A DNA stretch of 64,000 nucleotides from an uncultured Burkholderiales bacterium (GTDB taxonomy: Bacteria > Pseudomonadota > Gammaproteobacteria > Burkholderiales > Burkholderiaceae_C): NCBI GenBank assembly GCA_903886485.1, contig CAISMH010000017.1, forward strand, positions 62,001 to 126,000. Direction: 5' to 3'. Shown here piece after piece: positions 53,909-62,744 of the stretch. Position 1 is the stretch's first letter. Every line of letters begins with the position of its first letter. The notes below the pieces were generated by a model. It saw only the letters and a program-made list of their open reading frames with translations, was not told the DNA's origin and did not search any database. A program made the position numbers and the translations under genes.

Positions 53909-54749
53909 AACTCACCAAGGTCTCGCCTGCCAGCGTTTGACCTTGCCTTGTGGCGACACCGTGCTGGTGGCCTTGCAAGGTGCGCATGTGTTGTCATGGG
54001 TGAGCCAAGGCCGCGAGCGTTTGTATTTAAGCCCCGCCAATGCGTGGGACGGCACATCGGCCATCCGAGGCGGTGTGCCCGTGTGCTACCCCCAATTCAA
54101 CCAACGCGGCACCTTGCCCAAGCATGGCTTTGCCCGCAACATGGCTTGGAAAGTTGACGATGCTGAGCAGGTGGGCGAAGCAGTGGCCAGCAATGACACC
54201 GCCCACCTTGACTTCAGCCTTAGCTCCAATGCCGACACCTTGGCCATTTGGCCACAAGCCTTTGTGGCCGTGCTGCGTGTGGCACTGGCCCCGGGCCAGC
54301 TGACCCTCACGCTCACCGTCCACAACACCGAAGCACACAATGAATTGCACTTCACCGGCGCACTGCACACTTACCTAGCGGTGGACGACATTGATCTCTC
54401 CGAGTTGCGCGGCTTAGGCGGCCGCCCCGAGTGGGACGCTGTGGCTGATGTGCATGGCTTGGCTGACGAGGCGCTGTACTTGGATGGCGAGTTTGACCGC
54501 GTGTATGACGCTTCAGCAAACCCACTGCATTTGCAAGACGGCTCGACCAAACTGCACATTGAACAAAGCCCTTCATGGGCCAACACCGTGGTGTGGAACC
54601 CGGGTGAGAGCAAGTGCGCCGCACTGACCGACATGCCCGCCCACGGCTTTGCGCGCATGTTGTGCGTGGAAGCCGCGCAGGTGGTTGAACCGATCTCGAT
54701 TCCCGCTGGTGGCCAATGGGTGGGTTGGCAGCGTTTGACCGTTTCTTGA
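53898..54749 (+). CDS. D-hexose-6-phosphate mutarotase (aldose 1-epimerase-like, YeaD family)
   Basis: 283 residues of the galactose mutarotase-like fold. Family blocks are [56 protein letters not shown] (catalytic His), [26 protein letters not shown] and [17 protein letters not shown] with a C-terminal LCVEAAQV. It interconverts the anomers of glucose 6-phosphate in the cytosol. Enclosed between hisA and hisF, it has no known link to histidine synthesis. The ATG at 53898 lies within the hisA end; an ATG at 53905 is out of frame. Confidence 0.9.
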   Translation: MAHETHQGLACQRLTLPCGDTVLVALQGAHVLSWVSQGRERLYLSPANAWDGTSAIRGGVPVCYPQFNQRGTLPKHGFARNMAWKVDDAEQVGEAVASNDTAHLDFSLSSNADTLAIWPQAFVAVLRVALAPGQLTLTLTVHNTEAHNELHFTGALHTYLAVDDIDLSELRGLGGRPEWDAVADVHGLADEALYLDGEFDRVYDASANPLHLQDGSTKLHIEQSPSWANTVVWNPGESKCAALTDMPAHGFARMLCVEAAQVVEPISIPAGGQWVGWQRLTVS

Positions 54750-54767
54750 CGAACTTTTTGGACCTCT

Positions 54768-55568
54768 ATGCTTGCTAAGCGCATCATTCCTTGCCTCGAC
54801 GTGACCGGCGGTCGCGTGGTCAAAGGCGTCAACTTCGTGGAACTACGCGATGCGGGCGACCCGGTGGAAATCGCGGCACGCTACAACGACCAAGGCGCGG
54901 ACGAGCTCACTTTCTTGGACATCACCGCCACCAGCGATGCGCGTGACGTCATCTTGCACATCATCGAAGCCGTGGCCAGCCAAGTGTTCATCCCGCTCAC
55001 CGTGGGCGGGGGGGTGCGCACCGTGGACGACGTGCGCCGCCTGCTCAATGCGGGCGCAGACAAGGTGAGTTTTAACTCTGCGGCCATTGCCAACCCCCAA
55101 GTGATTCGTGATGCCTCAGCCAAATACGGCGCGCAATGCATCGTGGTGGCCATTGATGCCAAACGCCGCACCCCAGAAGACGAACAACGCGTGGGTGCCA
55201 ACGGTTTACCCGTGGGGCCCGGCTGGGATGTTTTCAGCCACGGTGGCCGCAAAAACGTGGGGCTGGATGCGGTGGCGTGGGCCAAGCAAATGGCCGACTA
55301 CGGCGCAGGCGAAATCTTGCTCACCAGTATGGACCGCGATGGCACCAAAAGCGGCTTTGATTTGCAGCTCACCCGCGCGGTGTCTGACCTCGTGCCCGTG
55401 CCTGTCATTGCCTCAGGCGGCGTGGGCAATCTCGACCACTTGGCCGACGGCGTGCAACAAGGCGGCGCCGATGCAGTGCTGGCGGCGAGCATCTTTCACT
55501 ACGGCGAATACACCGTGCAACAAGCCAAAGAGCGCATGCGGGAGCGTGGGATTCCAGTGCGTCTTTGA
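54768..55568 (+). CDS. hisF: Imidazole glycerol phosphate synthase, cyclase subunit
   Basis: 266 residues, TIM barrel like HisA. Catalytic aspartates are in [17 protein letters not shown] and [14 protein letters not shown]; phosphate sites are [27 protein letters not shown] and [13 protein letters not shown] / [12 protein letters not shown]. With HisH it makes imidazole glycerol phosphate and AICAR. In many related genomes hisI follows directly; here about 970 bases with three small genes intervene. Confidence 0.97.
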   Translation: MLAKRIIPCLDVTGGRVVKGVNFVELRDAGDPVEIAARYNDQGADELTFLDITATSDARDVILHIIEAVASQVFIPLTVGGGVRTVDDVRRLLNAGADKVSFNSAAIANPQVIRDASAKYGAQCIVVAIDAKRRTPEDEQRVGANGLPVGPGWDVFSHGGRKNVGLDAVAWAKQMADYGAGEILLTSMDRDGTKSGFDLQLTRAVSDLVPVPVIASGGVGNLDHLADGVQQGGADAVLAASIFHYGEYTVQQAKERMRERGIPVRL

Positions 55569-55624
55569 TGCGCAGCTAAAGCACATTTAAAGAATTTTTA
55601 ATTAAAACTATTGGGTTATTCTTT

Positions 55625-55645
55625 GTTCCTTTTTAAGAAAGGAAC
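55625..55645 (+). promoter_or_regulatory. Hairpin masking the ribosome site of the monooxygenase gene
   Basis: A perfect eight-base stem, GTTCCTTT (55625-55632) with AAAGGAAC (55638-55645), loop TTAAG. The right arm contains the AAAGGA Shine-Dalgarno sequence, with the ATG at 55651. Mostly A-U pairs, so it would be weak enough to open, for example with temperature. Confidence 0.6.
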
Positions 55646-55650
55646 CCACG

Positions 55651-55944
55651 ATGTCAGCCGTTAATCTTCTTGTCCTAATTGAGGTTCAACCCAGTAAGCG
55701 ACAACAGCAAATACAAGCTTATGAAAAACTCAAGCCGCTGGTATTGGCTGAGTCAGGTTGCTTGCAATACGACTTGTTTGCCGATGCAAGCGATGAGAAC
55801 AAGTTTGTGTTGGTTGAGCATTGGGCCTCGCAGGATGCACTGGATGCGCATGAACAAGCTCCCCATATGCGAGAGGCTGACCGGTTGAACCCAAGTTTTC
55901 GAGCTAAACCCTCTGTGGTCATCAAGATGAGCAGGGTGGATTGA
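55651..55944 (+). CDS. Antibiotic biosynthesis monooxygenase (ABM) domain protein
   Basis: 97 residues of the dimeric ferredoxin-like ABM/quinol monooxygenase (YgiN-like) family. The pattern is LLVLIEVQPSKRQQQIQAYEKLKPLVLAESGCLQYDLFADASDENKFVLVEHWASQDALDAHEQAPHMREA. Proteins of this kind oxidise quinols or aromatic compounds or act as small stress proteins; the substrate is unknown. It is inserted after hisF in a stretch of lower GC than the his genes. Its ribosome site sits in a hairpin. Confidence 0.85.
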   Translation: MSAVNLLVLIEVQPSKRQQQIQAYEKLKPLVLAESGCLQYDLFADASDENKFVLVEHWASQDALDAHEQAPHMREADRLNPSFRAKPSVVIKMSRVD

Positions 55945-55980
55945 GGATGAATCGTGTGCTTCACACGGTACTTGAGCTGC

Positions 55981-56005
55981 TATAGTTGTACCATTAATTG
56001 TACAA
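55981..56005 (+). promoter_or_regulatory. yefM promoter -10 and YefM/YoeB-type double operator
   Basis: A TATAGT hexamer (55981-55986) is followed by TGTACC (55987-55992) and TGTACA (55999-56004). The two hexamers are centred 12 bases apart, and the outer bases make an inverted repeat TTGTAC...GTACAA (55986-55991, 56000-56005). YefM operators in E. coli are two palindromes with TGTACA cores at this spacing, to my knowledge. No convincing -35 (best TTCACA at 55960, spacing 15). Confidence 0.65.
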
Positions 56006-56015
56006 AGAGGTCGAA

Positions 56016-56267
56016 ATGGATGCCATGACTTACAGCACAGCGCGTGCCAATTTGGCTGGCGTGATGAACCGAGTTTGCGAAGATCACGAGCCTTTGATCA
56101 TCACGCGCAATGGTGATCAATCGGTGGTGATGCTCTCGCTTGACGATTACAAAGCTTTAGAAGAAACCGCCTATTTGCTGCGCACACCCGCTAACGCTCG
56201 ACGCTTGCTGACGTCTCTTGCTCAGCTCAATGCGGGGCAGTCGGTTGAGCGCAAGTTGATCAAGTGA
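56016..56267 (+). CDS. yefM: Antitoxin YefM (Phd/YefM family)
   Basis: 83 residues. N-terminal Phd/YefM fold: MTYSTARANLAGVMNRVCEDHEPLIITRNGDQSVVMLSLDDYKALEETAYLLRTPANARRL, with a C-terminal tail that wraps the toxin. It binds operator DNA and neutralises YoeB. The ATG at 56016 follows AAAGAGGT at good spacing; in-frame codons before it are not conserved. The stop overlaps the yoeB start. Confidence 0.93.
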   Translation: MDAMTYSTARANLAGVMNRVCEDHEPLIITRNGDQSVVMLSLDDYKALEETAYLLRTPANARRLLTSLAQLNAGQSVERKLIK

Positions 56268-56518
56268 AGCTGATTTTTTCTGAGTTGGCTTGGGAGGATT
56301 ACCTCTACTGGCAAAAGCAAGACCGCAAATTGGTCGAGCGCATCAACAAGCTGATTGAGGCTACTTTGCGTGAGCCCTTCACAGGCATAGGCAAGCCCGA
56401 GCCTTTGAAGCATGTGTTCGCAGGCTTTTGGTCCCGCCGAATCAATGACGAGCACCGCATGGTCTACCGCGTGGAAGGTGAAGCGCTGCAAATTGCCCAA
56501 TTGAGGTTTCACTACTGA
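56264..56518 (+). CDS. yoeB: Toxin YoeB (ribosome-dependent mRNA endonuclease)
   Basis: 84 residues, the exact family length. Catalytic residues of E. coli YoeB fall at the same numbers: Glu46 (GKPEPLK), Arg65 (NDEHRMVY) and His83, with the C-terminal Tyr84 (RFHY). LKHVFAGFWSRRINDEHRMVYRV is characteristic. The module appears intact. It starts with GTG, overlapping the yefM stop by four bases, so expression depends on antitoxin translation. It ends 16 bases before hisI. Confidence 0.95.
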   Translation: MKLIFSELAWEDYLYWQKQDRKLVERINKLIEATLREPFTGIGKPEPLKHVFAGFWSRRINDEHRMVYRVEGEALQIAQLRFHY

Positions 56519-56534
56519 GTAAGATCATCCCCCT

Positions 56535-56936
56535 ATGAATTGGCTAGACAACATCAAATGGGACGACAAGGGACTGGTGCCCGTGATCGCCCAAGAAAAG
56601 GACAGCGGCGACGTGCTGATGTTTGCGTGGATGAACCGCGAGGCACTGCAAAAAACGGTTGAATTGAAGCGTGCTGTGTATTTCAGCCGCTCACGCCACA
56701 AACTTTGGTTCAAGGGCGAAGAGTCGGGCCATGTGCAGACCGTGCACGACATTCGCATCGACTGCGACAACGACGTGGTGTTGCTCAAGGTGACGCAAGA
56801 GGGGCATACGCCCGGCATCGCTTGTCATACTGGCCGACACAGTTGCTTTTACCAGCGCTTAGAACCAAGCGAAGAAGGCCCAGCTTGGCACGCTTGCGAG
56901 CCAGTGCTGAAAGATCCTGAATCTATTTACAAGTGA
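56535..56936 (+). CDS. hisI: Phosphoribosyl-AMP cyclohydrolase
   Basis: 133 residues, separate from HisE as usual in betaproteobacteria. Conserved: [41 protein letters not shown], the metal-binding [11 protein letters not shown] and [11 protein letters not shown]. It opens the adenine ring of PR-AMP. If the toxin-antitoxin module had its own terminator hisI would be cut off from the his promoter; none is visible. Confidence 0.96.
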   Translation: MNWLDNIKWDDKGLVPVIAQEKDSGDVLMFAWMNREALQKTVELKRAVYFSRSRHKLWFKGEESGHVQTVHDIRIDCDNDVVLLKVTQEGHTPGIACHTGRHSCFYQRLEPSEEGPAWHACEPVLKDPESIYK

Positions 56937-56941
56937 GCACC

Positions 56942-57325
56942 ATGAGTTCGACACACATCAACCATCAAGACACATTGCAACGCTTGGCCGATGTGATTGA
57001 AAGCCGCAAACCCGCCAATGGCGGGGACCCCGAGAAGAGCTACGTCTCGCGCCTGCTGCACAAAGGCCCCGACGCTTTTTTGAAGAAGATTGGCGAAGAA
57101 GCCACCGAAACCGTGATGGCCGCCAAAGATGTGGACCACGGGGGGGATGCATCCAAGCTGGTGTACGAAGTGGCCGATTTGTGGTTCCATAGCATGATTG
57201 CTTTGGCGCACTATGGACTCAAGCCCTCAGACGTGATTGATGAGCTGGCACGCCGAGAAGGCTTGAGCGGTTTAGAAGAGAAAGCCTTACGCAAGGCGCA
57301 GCATCGTGAGATGACAGGTGAATAA
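56942..57325 (+). CDS. hisE: Phosphoribosyl-ATP pyrophosphohydrolase
   Basis: 127 residues, all-alpha NTP pyrophosphohydrolase fold: [52 protein letters not shown], with the metal-binding GEEATE and [13 protein letters not shown]. It hydrolyses PR-ATP in histidine synthesis. A GTG at 56933, overlapping hisI, is an alternative start. It overlaps the next membrane protein gene by eight bases. Confidence 0.95.
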   Translation: MSSTHINHQDTLQRLADVIESRKPANGGDPEKSYVSRLLHKGPDAFLKKIGEEATETVMAAKDVDHGGDASKLVYEVADLWFHSMIALAHYGLKPSDVIDELARREGLSGLEEKALRKAQHREMTGE

Positions 57326-57704
57326 GCCTGAATTTTCGGACGTATCGTCACAGCAAGAGGATGCGACACACACCGTCAGTCTGATCAGTTACGTGTTGCA
57401 TTTGATCGTGGCTGTCAGCGCCATCATTCCTGGAGCGCAGGTCGGACCTGTGTTGTTGGTGGTGGCCTTGATGCTTGACTTGATCAAAAAAAGCGATGCG
57501 GGCGACGGCTGGGAAGCTTCTCATTTCAGCTACCGCATTCGCACGGTGATCTGGGCGGCTGTGCTGTATCTGATCACCTTTCCGCTGTGGTTCTTTTTCA
57601 TTTTCCCCGGCTGGTTGGCTTGGGCCGTGATTTCGGTTTGGTTCCTCTATCGCATCGTGTTGGGATTGGTTCGACTGAACAAGCAGCAGCCGATGACGGT
57701 TTGA
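57318..57704 (+). CDS. Small membrane protein, DUF4870-like
   Basis: 128 residues. After a polar N-terminus come three hydrophobic segments: [38 protein letters not shown], then [48 protein letters not shown]. The layout, with a helix pair and a conserved HFSYRIRT-type segment, resembles the DUF4870/TIC20-like group. Function is unknown. It starts with a GTG inside hisE and precedes the HIT gene, so it is probably co-transcribed. Confidence 0.75.
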   Translation: MNKPEFSDVSSQQEDATHTVSLISYVLHLIVAVSAIIPGAQVGPVLLVVALMLDLIKKSDAGDGWEASHFSYRIRTVIWAAVLYLITFPLWFFFIFPGWLAWAVISVWFLYRIVLGLVRLNKQQPMTV

Positions 57705-57722
57705 TTTTTGGATGGGTTCACG

Positions 57723-58082
57723 ATGACGACAGATTTAAATTGCATTTTTTGCAAAATCATTGCGGGCAAGATTCCCTCGCGCAAGGTGTACGAGGACAGC
57801 GAAATTTTTGCGTTTCACGACATCAACCCTTGGGCACCCGTGCACTTTTTGATCATTCCTAAGTTGCACATTCCATCAGTGGCGCATGCCACGACAGCGC
57901 ATGAAGGTTTGCTGGGGCGCATGATGTTGTTGGCGCCTAAGCTGGCATTGCAAGAGGGTGCAAGACCTTACCCAGAAGGGGGCTTTCGCATCGTGACCAA
58001 TACTGGCGCTGAAGGTGGGCAAGAAGTCCATCATTTGCACTGGCATGTCATGGGTGGGGCACGCCCTTGGCTGCGTGGCTGA
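57723..58082 (+). CDS. Histidine triad (HIT) nucleotide-binding protein, HinT-like
   Basis: 119 residues. CIFCKIIAGKIPSRKVYEDSEIFAFHDINPWAPVHFLIIPKLHIPS at the start, with the C-x-x-C of the HinT zinc/fold region, and the active-site triad HLHWHV in QEVHHLHWHVMGG. It hydrolyses AMP-lysine-type phosphoramidates and acyl-adenylates. Gene order his-HIT-tatABC is common in betaproteobacteria. Confidence 0.93.
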   Translation: MTTDLNCIFCKIIAGKIPSRKVYEDSEIFAFHDINPWAPVHFLIIPKLHIPSVAHATTAHEGLLGRMMLLAPKLALQEGARPYPEGGFRIVTNTGAEGGQEVHHLHWHVMGGARPWLRG

Positions 58083-58115
58083 TTAGAATTGACTGAATTA
58101 ATTTAGGAGTTCCAC

Positions 58116-58346
58116 ATGGGTTCGTTTTCTATTTGGCATTGGCTGATCGTGTTGCTGATCGTCATCATGGTGTTTGGGACCAAGAAGCTCAAGAACTTAG
58201 GTTCTGATTTGGGGGGTGCCGTGAAAGGCTTCAAAGACGGCATGAGAGACGGCGGCGCGGCCACGGAAGACAAGCCAGTGGCCCCTGCGGCGGCTGTGTC
58301 AGCTGACAAAAACACCATTGACGTTGAAGTCAAGAACAAGTCTTAA
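58116..58346 (+). CDS. tatA: Sec-independent translocase subunit TatA
   Basis: 76 residues. Start [43 protein letters not shown] contains the single transmembrane helix, FGTKKL hinge and amphipathic helix, followed by an Ala-rich acidic tail. It oligomerises to form the twin-arginine translocation pore. TAGGAG precedes the ATG. One likely client, MsrP, is encoded in this window. Confidence 0.96.
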   Translation: MGSFSIWHWLIVLLIVIMVFGTKKLKNLGSDLGGAVKGFKDGMRDGGAATEDKPVAPAAAVSADKNTIDVEVKNKS

Positions 58347-58365
58347 TTGCTGTTGATCGCTTGCT

Positions 58366-58839
58366 TTGTTTGATCTCGATTTTTCCAAAATTGCGGTAGT
58401 GAGTGCGGTGGCACTGGTCGTCATTGGGCCGGAGCGCTTGCCCAGCGTGGCCCGTACCTTGGGGACGATGATTGGCAAAGCCAAGCGCTACGTTGCGGAT
58501 GTGAAGGCGGAAGTCAACCGCACGATGGAGCTCGAAGAGCTCAAAAAAATGAAGGAAACGATGGAGACGGCGGCGCGCGATGTGGAGCAATCGGTCCATA
58601 CCGCCGCCAGTGATTTCGAAAAAGACTGGGCCGATACGACGGCCGGTTTGTCATCGGAGCATTACGAGTCGTTGGCACCTCTGCCGCCCACCTATCAAAA
58701 CCCGGGTAAGAAGTGGCGTCTCAAACGCGGTGCCACACCGCATTGGTACAAAGCCCGTCAAGGTGTTCGCACCAAGGCGCAATCGAGCGCCGCACGTGTG
58801 GCGCGTTTTCGCCCTGTGAAGCGTTCTGAACATGTCTGA
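58366..58839 (+). CDS. tatB: Sec-independent translocase subunit TatB
   Basis: 157 residues. [49 protein letters not shown] holds the membrane helix, GPERLP hinge and amphipathic helix; a coiled-coil and Lys/Arg-rich C-terminus follow. TatB and TatC form the signal-peptide receptor. The reading frame can only start at a TTG (58366), as the family start MFD requires, and no good Shine-Dalgarno sequence is visible upstream. It overlaps tatC by eight bases. Confidence 0.92.
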   Translation: MFDLDFSKIAVVSAVALVVIGPERLPSVARTLGTMIGKAKRYVADVKAEVNRTMELEELKKMKETMETAARDVEQSVHTAASDFEKDWADTTAGLSSEHYESLAPLPPTYQNPGKKWRLKRGATPHWYKARQGVRTKAQSSAARVARFRPVKRSEHV

Positions 58840-59602
58840 TACCCCTTCGAATGACGAGTTGGCTGGCACCGAGCAGCCCTTTGTGCAGCACTTGATTGAG
58901 TTGCGCGATCGCTTGGTGAAGGCCTGCATGGCGGTGCTGGTGGCGGGCGCGGTCTTGGCGATTTATCCAGGGCCTGCGGACTTGTACGACTTGCTGGCCG
59001 CGCCATTGGTGGCGCAGCTGCCAGAAGGCGCGCACCTGATTGCCACTTCTGTGATCTCACCCTTTTTGGTGCCGCTCAAGATTTTGCTCATGACTGCCTT
59101 CTTGGCAGCCCTGCCCGTGGTGCTTTACCAAGTGTGGGCGTTTGTCGCGCCGGGTTTGTATTCGCATGAAAAGAAATTGGTGCTGCCCTTGGTGGTATCG
59201 AGCACGATTTTGTTCATGATTGGCGTGGCGTTTTGTTACTTCTTTGTGTTCGGTCAAGTGTTCAAGTTCATCCAGAGCTTTGCACCCAAGAGCATCACGG
59301 CGGCGCCAGACATTGAAGCCTATTTGAGTTTTGTGCTGACCATGTTTGTGGCTTTTGGTTTGGCGTTTGAGGTGCCGATTGTGGTGGTTGTGTTGGCACG
59401 CTTGAACGTGGTGTCGATCCAAAAGCTCAAAGATTTCCGTTCTTATTTCATTGTGTTGGCCTTCATCATTGCGGCCATCGTGACGCCGCCTGATGTGGTG
59501 TCTCAGCTGGCGCTGGCGATCCCGATGTGCGTGTTGTATGAACTCGGTATTTGGGCCGCGCAGTTGTTCATTCAACACACACAAGCGCCGGACGCCGAAT
59601 AA
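58832..59602 (+). CDS. tatC: Sec-independent translocase subunit TatC
   Basis: 256 residues with six transmembrane helices. Signature segments: [25 protein letters not shown], the periplasmic [39 protein letters not shown], the [16 protein letters not shown] region with conserved Glu, and [26 protein letters not shown]. It recognises twin-arginine signals. ATG at 58832. Confidence 0.97.
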   Translation: MSDTPSNDELAGTEQPFVQHLIELRDRLVKACMAVLVAGAVLAIYPGPADLYDLLAAPLVAQLPEGAHLIATSVISPFLVPLKILLMTAFLAALPVVLYQVWAFVAPGLYSHEKKLVLPLVVSSTILFMIGVAFCYFFVFGQVFKFIQSFAPKSITAAPDIEAYLSFVLTMFVAFGLAFEVPIVVVVLARLNVVSIQKLKDFRSYFIVLAFIIAAIVTPPDVVSQLALAIPMCVLYELGIWAAQLFIQHTQAPDAE

Positions 59603-59621
59603 GCGCCGCGTCTCGCAACCC

Positions 59622-60764
59622 ATGAAACGTCACTGGTTGTTGTTCTCACAAGTCGTCACGGTGCTGGTGGCGATTTGGTTTGTCTTGGTGACCTTGAAGC
59701 CAGAATGGGTCAACCGTCCCGCATCGTTGTCCGGTTTGACGTTGCTCGAGGCAGCGCCCAGCGCCACAGGCGTCGCCATGCCCGGCAGCCTGAGTTCTGC
59801 CGCACGTTTGGCTTCGCCTGCGGTGGTGAGTATTGCGACGATGCAAGCCAAGGCTGCCAAGCCTGATCTTCAAAATGACCCTTGGTTTCGTTTTTTCTAC
59901 GGCGATCGAGAGGATGATTCGCCGCAGCAAGGTTTGGGCAGTGGCGTGATCGTGAGCCCCGAGGGCTACATCTTGACCAACAACCATGTGATTGATGGTA
60001 CGCAAGAGATTGAAGTCACGCTGAGTGACAGCCGTCATGCGACAGCACAAGTGGTCGGTGCTGACCCCGACACCGATTTGGCTGTCTTGCGCATCAACTT
60101 AGACCGCTTGCCTGTGATTACTTTGGGTAACTCCGACACCGCCCAGGTCGGGGACCGCGTGCTCGCCATTGGTAACCCCTTTGGTGTGGGGCAAACGGTG
60201 ACGGGTGGCATCGTGTCCGCTTTGGGTCGAAACCAGTTGGGGATCAACACCTTTGAGAATTTCATCCAAACCGATGCAGCCATCAACCCCGGCAATTCGG
60301 GTGGCGCGTTGGTCGATGTGAATGGCAGCTTGCTGGGCATCAACACGGCCATCTATTCCCGCTCGGGCGGCAACATGGGAATCGGGTTTGCCATTCCCGT
60401 GTCGACCGCACGCCAAGTTTTAGAGGGGCTGGTGCGCGATGGTCAAGTCACCCGCGGCTGGGTGGGCGTGGAGCCGAGCGAGCTGACGCCTGAGTTGGCC
60501 GAGACATTTGGATTGAAGCAGACCGAAGGTGTGGTGATCACGGGTGTGCTGCAACACGGGCCAGCTGCCAATGCAGGGTTGCGTCCCGGTGATTTGTTGG
60601 TCAGCGTTGCAGGGCGGCCTGTGAAAAATGTCGGTGAATTGCTGACGCGAATTGCAGCCCTGCCGCCTGGCGAGCGCGTGAAGGTGGATGTGATTCGGCG
60701 CAATCAGTCCCTGAGTTTGGAGGTCACGCCAGCGCAGCGCCCCAAAACCAAGGGGCCACGATGA
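59622..60764 (+). CDS. Membrane-anchored trypsin-like protease, DegS/HhoB type
   Basis: 380 residues. An N-terminal uncleaved helix (WLLFSQVVTVLVAIWFVLVTL) anchors it to the inner membrane, with a periplasmic protease domain carrying the catalytic triad His122 (TNNHVIDG), Asp152 (DTDLAVLR) and Ser226 (GNSGGAL), then one PDZ domain (GVVITGVLQHGPAANAGLRPGDLLVSVAG). One PDZ plus an anchor is the DegS layout, which senses misfolded outer-membrane proteins and starts the sigma-E response; rseA-like genes are not nearby. The ATG at 59622 gives the anchor; the frame upstream overlaps tatC. Confidence 0.92.
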   Translation: MKRHWLLFSQVVTVLVAIWFVLVTLKPEWVNRPASLSGLTLLEAAPSATGVAMPGSLSSAARLASPAVVSIATMQAKAAKPDLQNDPWFRFFYGDREDDSPQQGLGSGVIVSPEGYILTNNHVIDGTQEIEVTLSDSRHATAQVVGADPDTDLAVLRINLDRLPVITLGNSDTAQVGDRVLAIGNPFGVGQTVTGGIVSALGRNQLGINTFENFIQTDAAINPGNSGGALVDVNGSLLGINTAIYSRSGGNMGIGFAIPVSTARQVLEGLVRDGQVTRGWVGVEPSELTPELAETFGLKQTEGVVITGVLQHGPAANAGLRPGDLLVSVAGRPVKNVGELLTRIAALPPGERVKVDVIRRNQSLSLEVTPAQRPKTKGPR

Positions 60765-61528
60765 GTCAAGTTGTCACGCGCCAAGCGCTGCTGAGTGCTT
60801 TTGACGAGTTGCTGCAGCCTGCGCGTTTCAAAGATTACGGCCCCAATGGTTTGCAAGTCGAGGGGGCGGCATCTGTGCGCCACATCGTTTCTGGTGTGAC
60901 AGCCAGTCGTGCGTTGATTGAGGCTGCGATTGAGGCCAAGGCCGATGCGATCTTTGTTCACCACGGCCTGTTCTGGCGCGGTCAAGACGGCACGGTGACG
61001 GGCTGGATGAAGCAACGTTTGCAATTGCTGCTGGCACACAACATCAATTTGCTGGCCTATCACTTGCCCTTGGATGCGCACCCTGTGGTGGGGAACAACG
61101 CACAGTTGGCCCAGCGAATGAGTCTGCAAGTGCAGGGCGTGTTTGGTGAGCAAGACTTGGGCTTGTGGGGCGAGCGTGCCGATGGGCAAACCTTTGCCAA
61201 TGCGCAAGCCTTGGCCGCAGCCGTGTCGCACGCCTTGGGTCGTGTGCCTGTGGTGGTGCAAACGCCTGAGCGTGAAATTCGAAAAGTGGCTTGGTGCACG
61301 GGCGGTGCGCAAAGTTATTTTGAAGCGGCGATTGCAGCCGGTGTGGATGCCTTCATGACGGGTGAGATTTCTGAGCCTCAAGCGCACTTGGCACGTGAGA
61401 CGGGTGTGGCCTTTTTGGCTTGTGGTCATCACGCCACCGAGCGCTATGGCGCGCCCGCAGCATCAGCTCATGTGGCGAAGAAGTTGGGCCTGACCCACCA
61501 GTTCATCGAGATTGACAACCCCGCATGA
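60761..61528 (+). CDS. Nif3-like dinuclear metal centre protein
   Basis: 255 residues. Metal-binding residues appear in the family segments FKDYGPNGLQVEG, DAIFVHHGLFWRGQD, YHLPLDAHPVVGNNAQLAQ and the C-terminal GHHATERYGAPA. The NIF3/YbgI family is nearly universal and forms a hexameric toroid; its enzymatic role is not settled (a GTP cyclohydrolase-like activity has been suggested). It overlaps the protease gene and pdxA by four bases each, so the three are translationally coupled. Confidence 0.92.
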   Translation: MSQVVTRQALLSAFDELLQPARFKDYGPNGLQVEGAASVRHIVSGVTASRALIEAAIEAKADAIFVHHGLFWRGQDGTVTGWMKQRLQLLLAHNINLLAYHLPLDAHPVVGNNAQLAQRMSLQVQGVFGEQDLGLWGERADGQTFANAQALAAAVSHALGRVPVVVQTPEREIRKVAWCTGGAQSYFEAAIAAGVDAFMTGEISEPQAHLARETGVAFLACGHHATERYGAPAASAHVAKKLGLTHQFIEIDNPA

Positions 61529-62622
61529 GCATGACTGAACACGCCAAGCCCATGCTCATCACGCAGGGCGATGCTGCGGGGATCGGGCCAGAAATCATCG
61601 TCAAGGCTTTTCGCGATGCACCTGAGCAAATGCAAGGTTGCGTGGTGGTGGGCGACATGGCTGTGATGCAGCGTGCGGCATTGCTCGTGGCCCAGTGTGA
61701 CTATCACGCACCTCAAATGCAGGTGCATCAGGTGAGTGGTTTACAAGAAGCTGCACAACTACAACTCAGGGCGCCTTTCATCATTCCCGTATGGCAAGTG
61801 ACACCGCCCCTAGCGGCTGAAGAATTGCCCGTATGGGGGCGCATCAGCGCTAAGTCAGGCCGCCTCGCGGCCGACTGCGTGCTGTGGGCTGCGCATGCTG
61901 CTTTGCGCGGCGAGGTATCGGCGATGGTGACCGCACCGGTGCACAAAGAGGCTTTGTATGCAGCAGGCGTGCCGTTTCCGGGGCACACCGAAATGCTGCA
62001 AGCGTGTGCTGCTGCGCATGCGGGGGTCGCGGTTGAGGACATGCCTGTGCGCATGATGTTGGCCAATCCTGAACTCAAGACAGTGTTGGTGAGCATTCAT
62101 GTGTCGCTGCGCAAGGCGATTGAGGCGGTGACCATCGAAAACATTTTGCAAACGCTGCACATCACCCATGCCGCAGAGCTGGCCGCGACTGGCCGCGCGC
62201 CGCATATGGCTGTGGCGGGGCTGAACCCACATGCAGGCGAGGGCGGTCTCATGGGCCGAGAAGAGCTCGACATCATCATTCCCGCGCTACAACAAGCGCG
62301 TGCTCAAGGTTTGCAGGTCAGCGGACCGTTTGCACCTGACACCGTGTTCATGCGCGCACGCTCAAAGTACGGGCAGCCTGGAGAGTTCGATGTGGTGATT
62401 GCCATGTACCACGATCAAGGCTTGATCCCTGTGAAGTATTTGGGTGTCGAGCAGGGGGTCAATGTCACACTGGGCTTGCCACTGGTGCGCACCAGCCCCG
62501 ACCATGGCACTGCGTTTGACGTGGCTGGGACAGCCAAGGCCGATGCGTCAAGTTTGTTGGCTGCTGTCGCAATGGCGCAATACCGGCTAGCGCTGACTTC
62601 ATCGCGTGCAACGTCAAGCTAG
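61525..62622 (+). CDS. pdxA: 4-hydroxythreonine-4-phosphate dehydrogenase
   Basis: 365 residues. Conserved: ITQGDAAGIGPEIIVKAF, VTAPVHKEALYAAGVPFPGHTEML, the zinc-binding histidines, NPHAGEGGLMGREE and MYHDQGLIPVKYLGVEQGVNVTLGLPLVRTSPDHGTAFD. It works in the DXP-dependent pathway to vitamin B6. A PdxA2-type paralogue specificity cannot be excluded from sequence, but the motifs fit the standard enzyme. Confidence 0.93.
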   Translation: MSMTEHAKPMLITQGDAAGIGPEIIVKAFRDAPEQMQGCVVVGDMAVMQRAALLVAQCDYHAPQMQVHQVSGLQEAAQLQLRAPFIIPVWQVTPPLAAEELPVWGRISAKSGRLAADCVLWAAHAALRGEVSAMVTAPVHKEALYAAGVPFPGHTEMLQACAAAHAGVAVEDMPVRMMLANPELKTVLVSIHVSLRKAIEAVTIENILQTLHITHAAELAATGRAPHMAVAGLNPHAGEGGLMGREELDIIIPALQQARAQGLQVSGPFAPDTVFMRARSKYGQPGEFDVVIAMYHDQGLIPVKYLGVEQGVNVTLGLPLVRTSPDHGTAFDVAGTAKADASSLLAAVAMAQYRLALTSSRATSS

Positions 62623-62744
62623 AGCCACTTCAGCCTCGCCGAGCGAACCTTTTTATTGATTTAAACGACGTCAAATCGCCCCAGCCTAGCCGTGGGCTTT
62701 CCATGAGGCGGCTGCCGAACAAAAGGACATGTGTGGCGGTCAGC

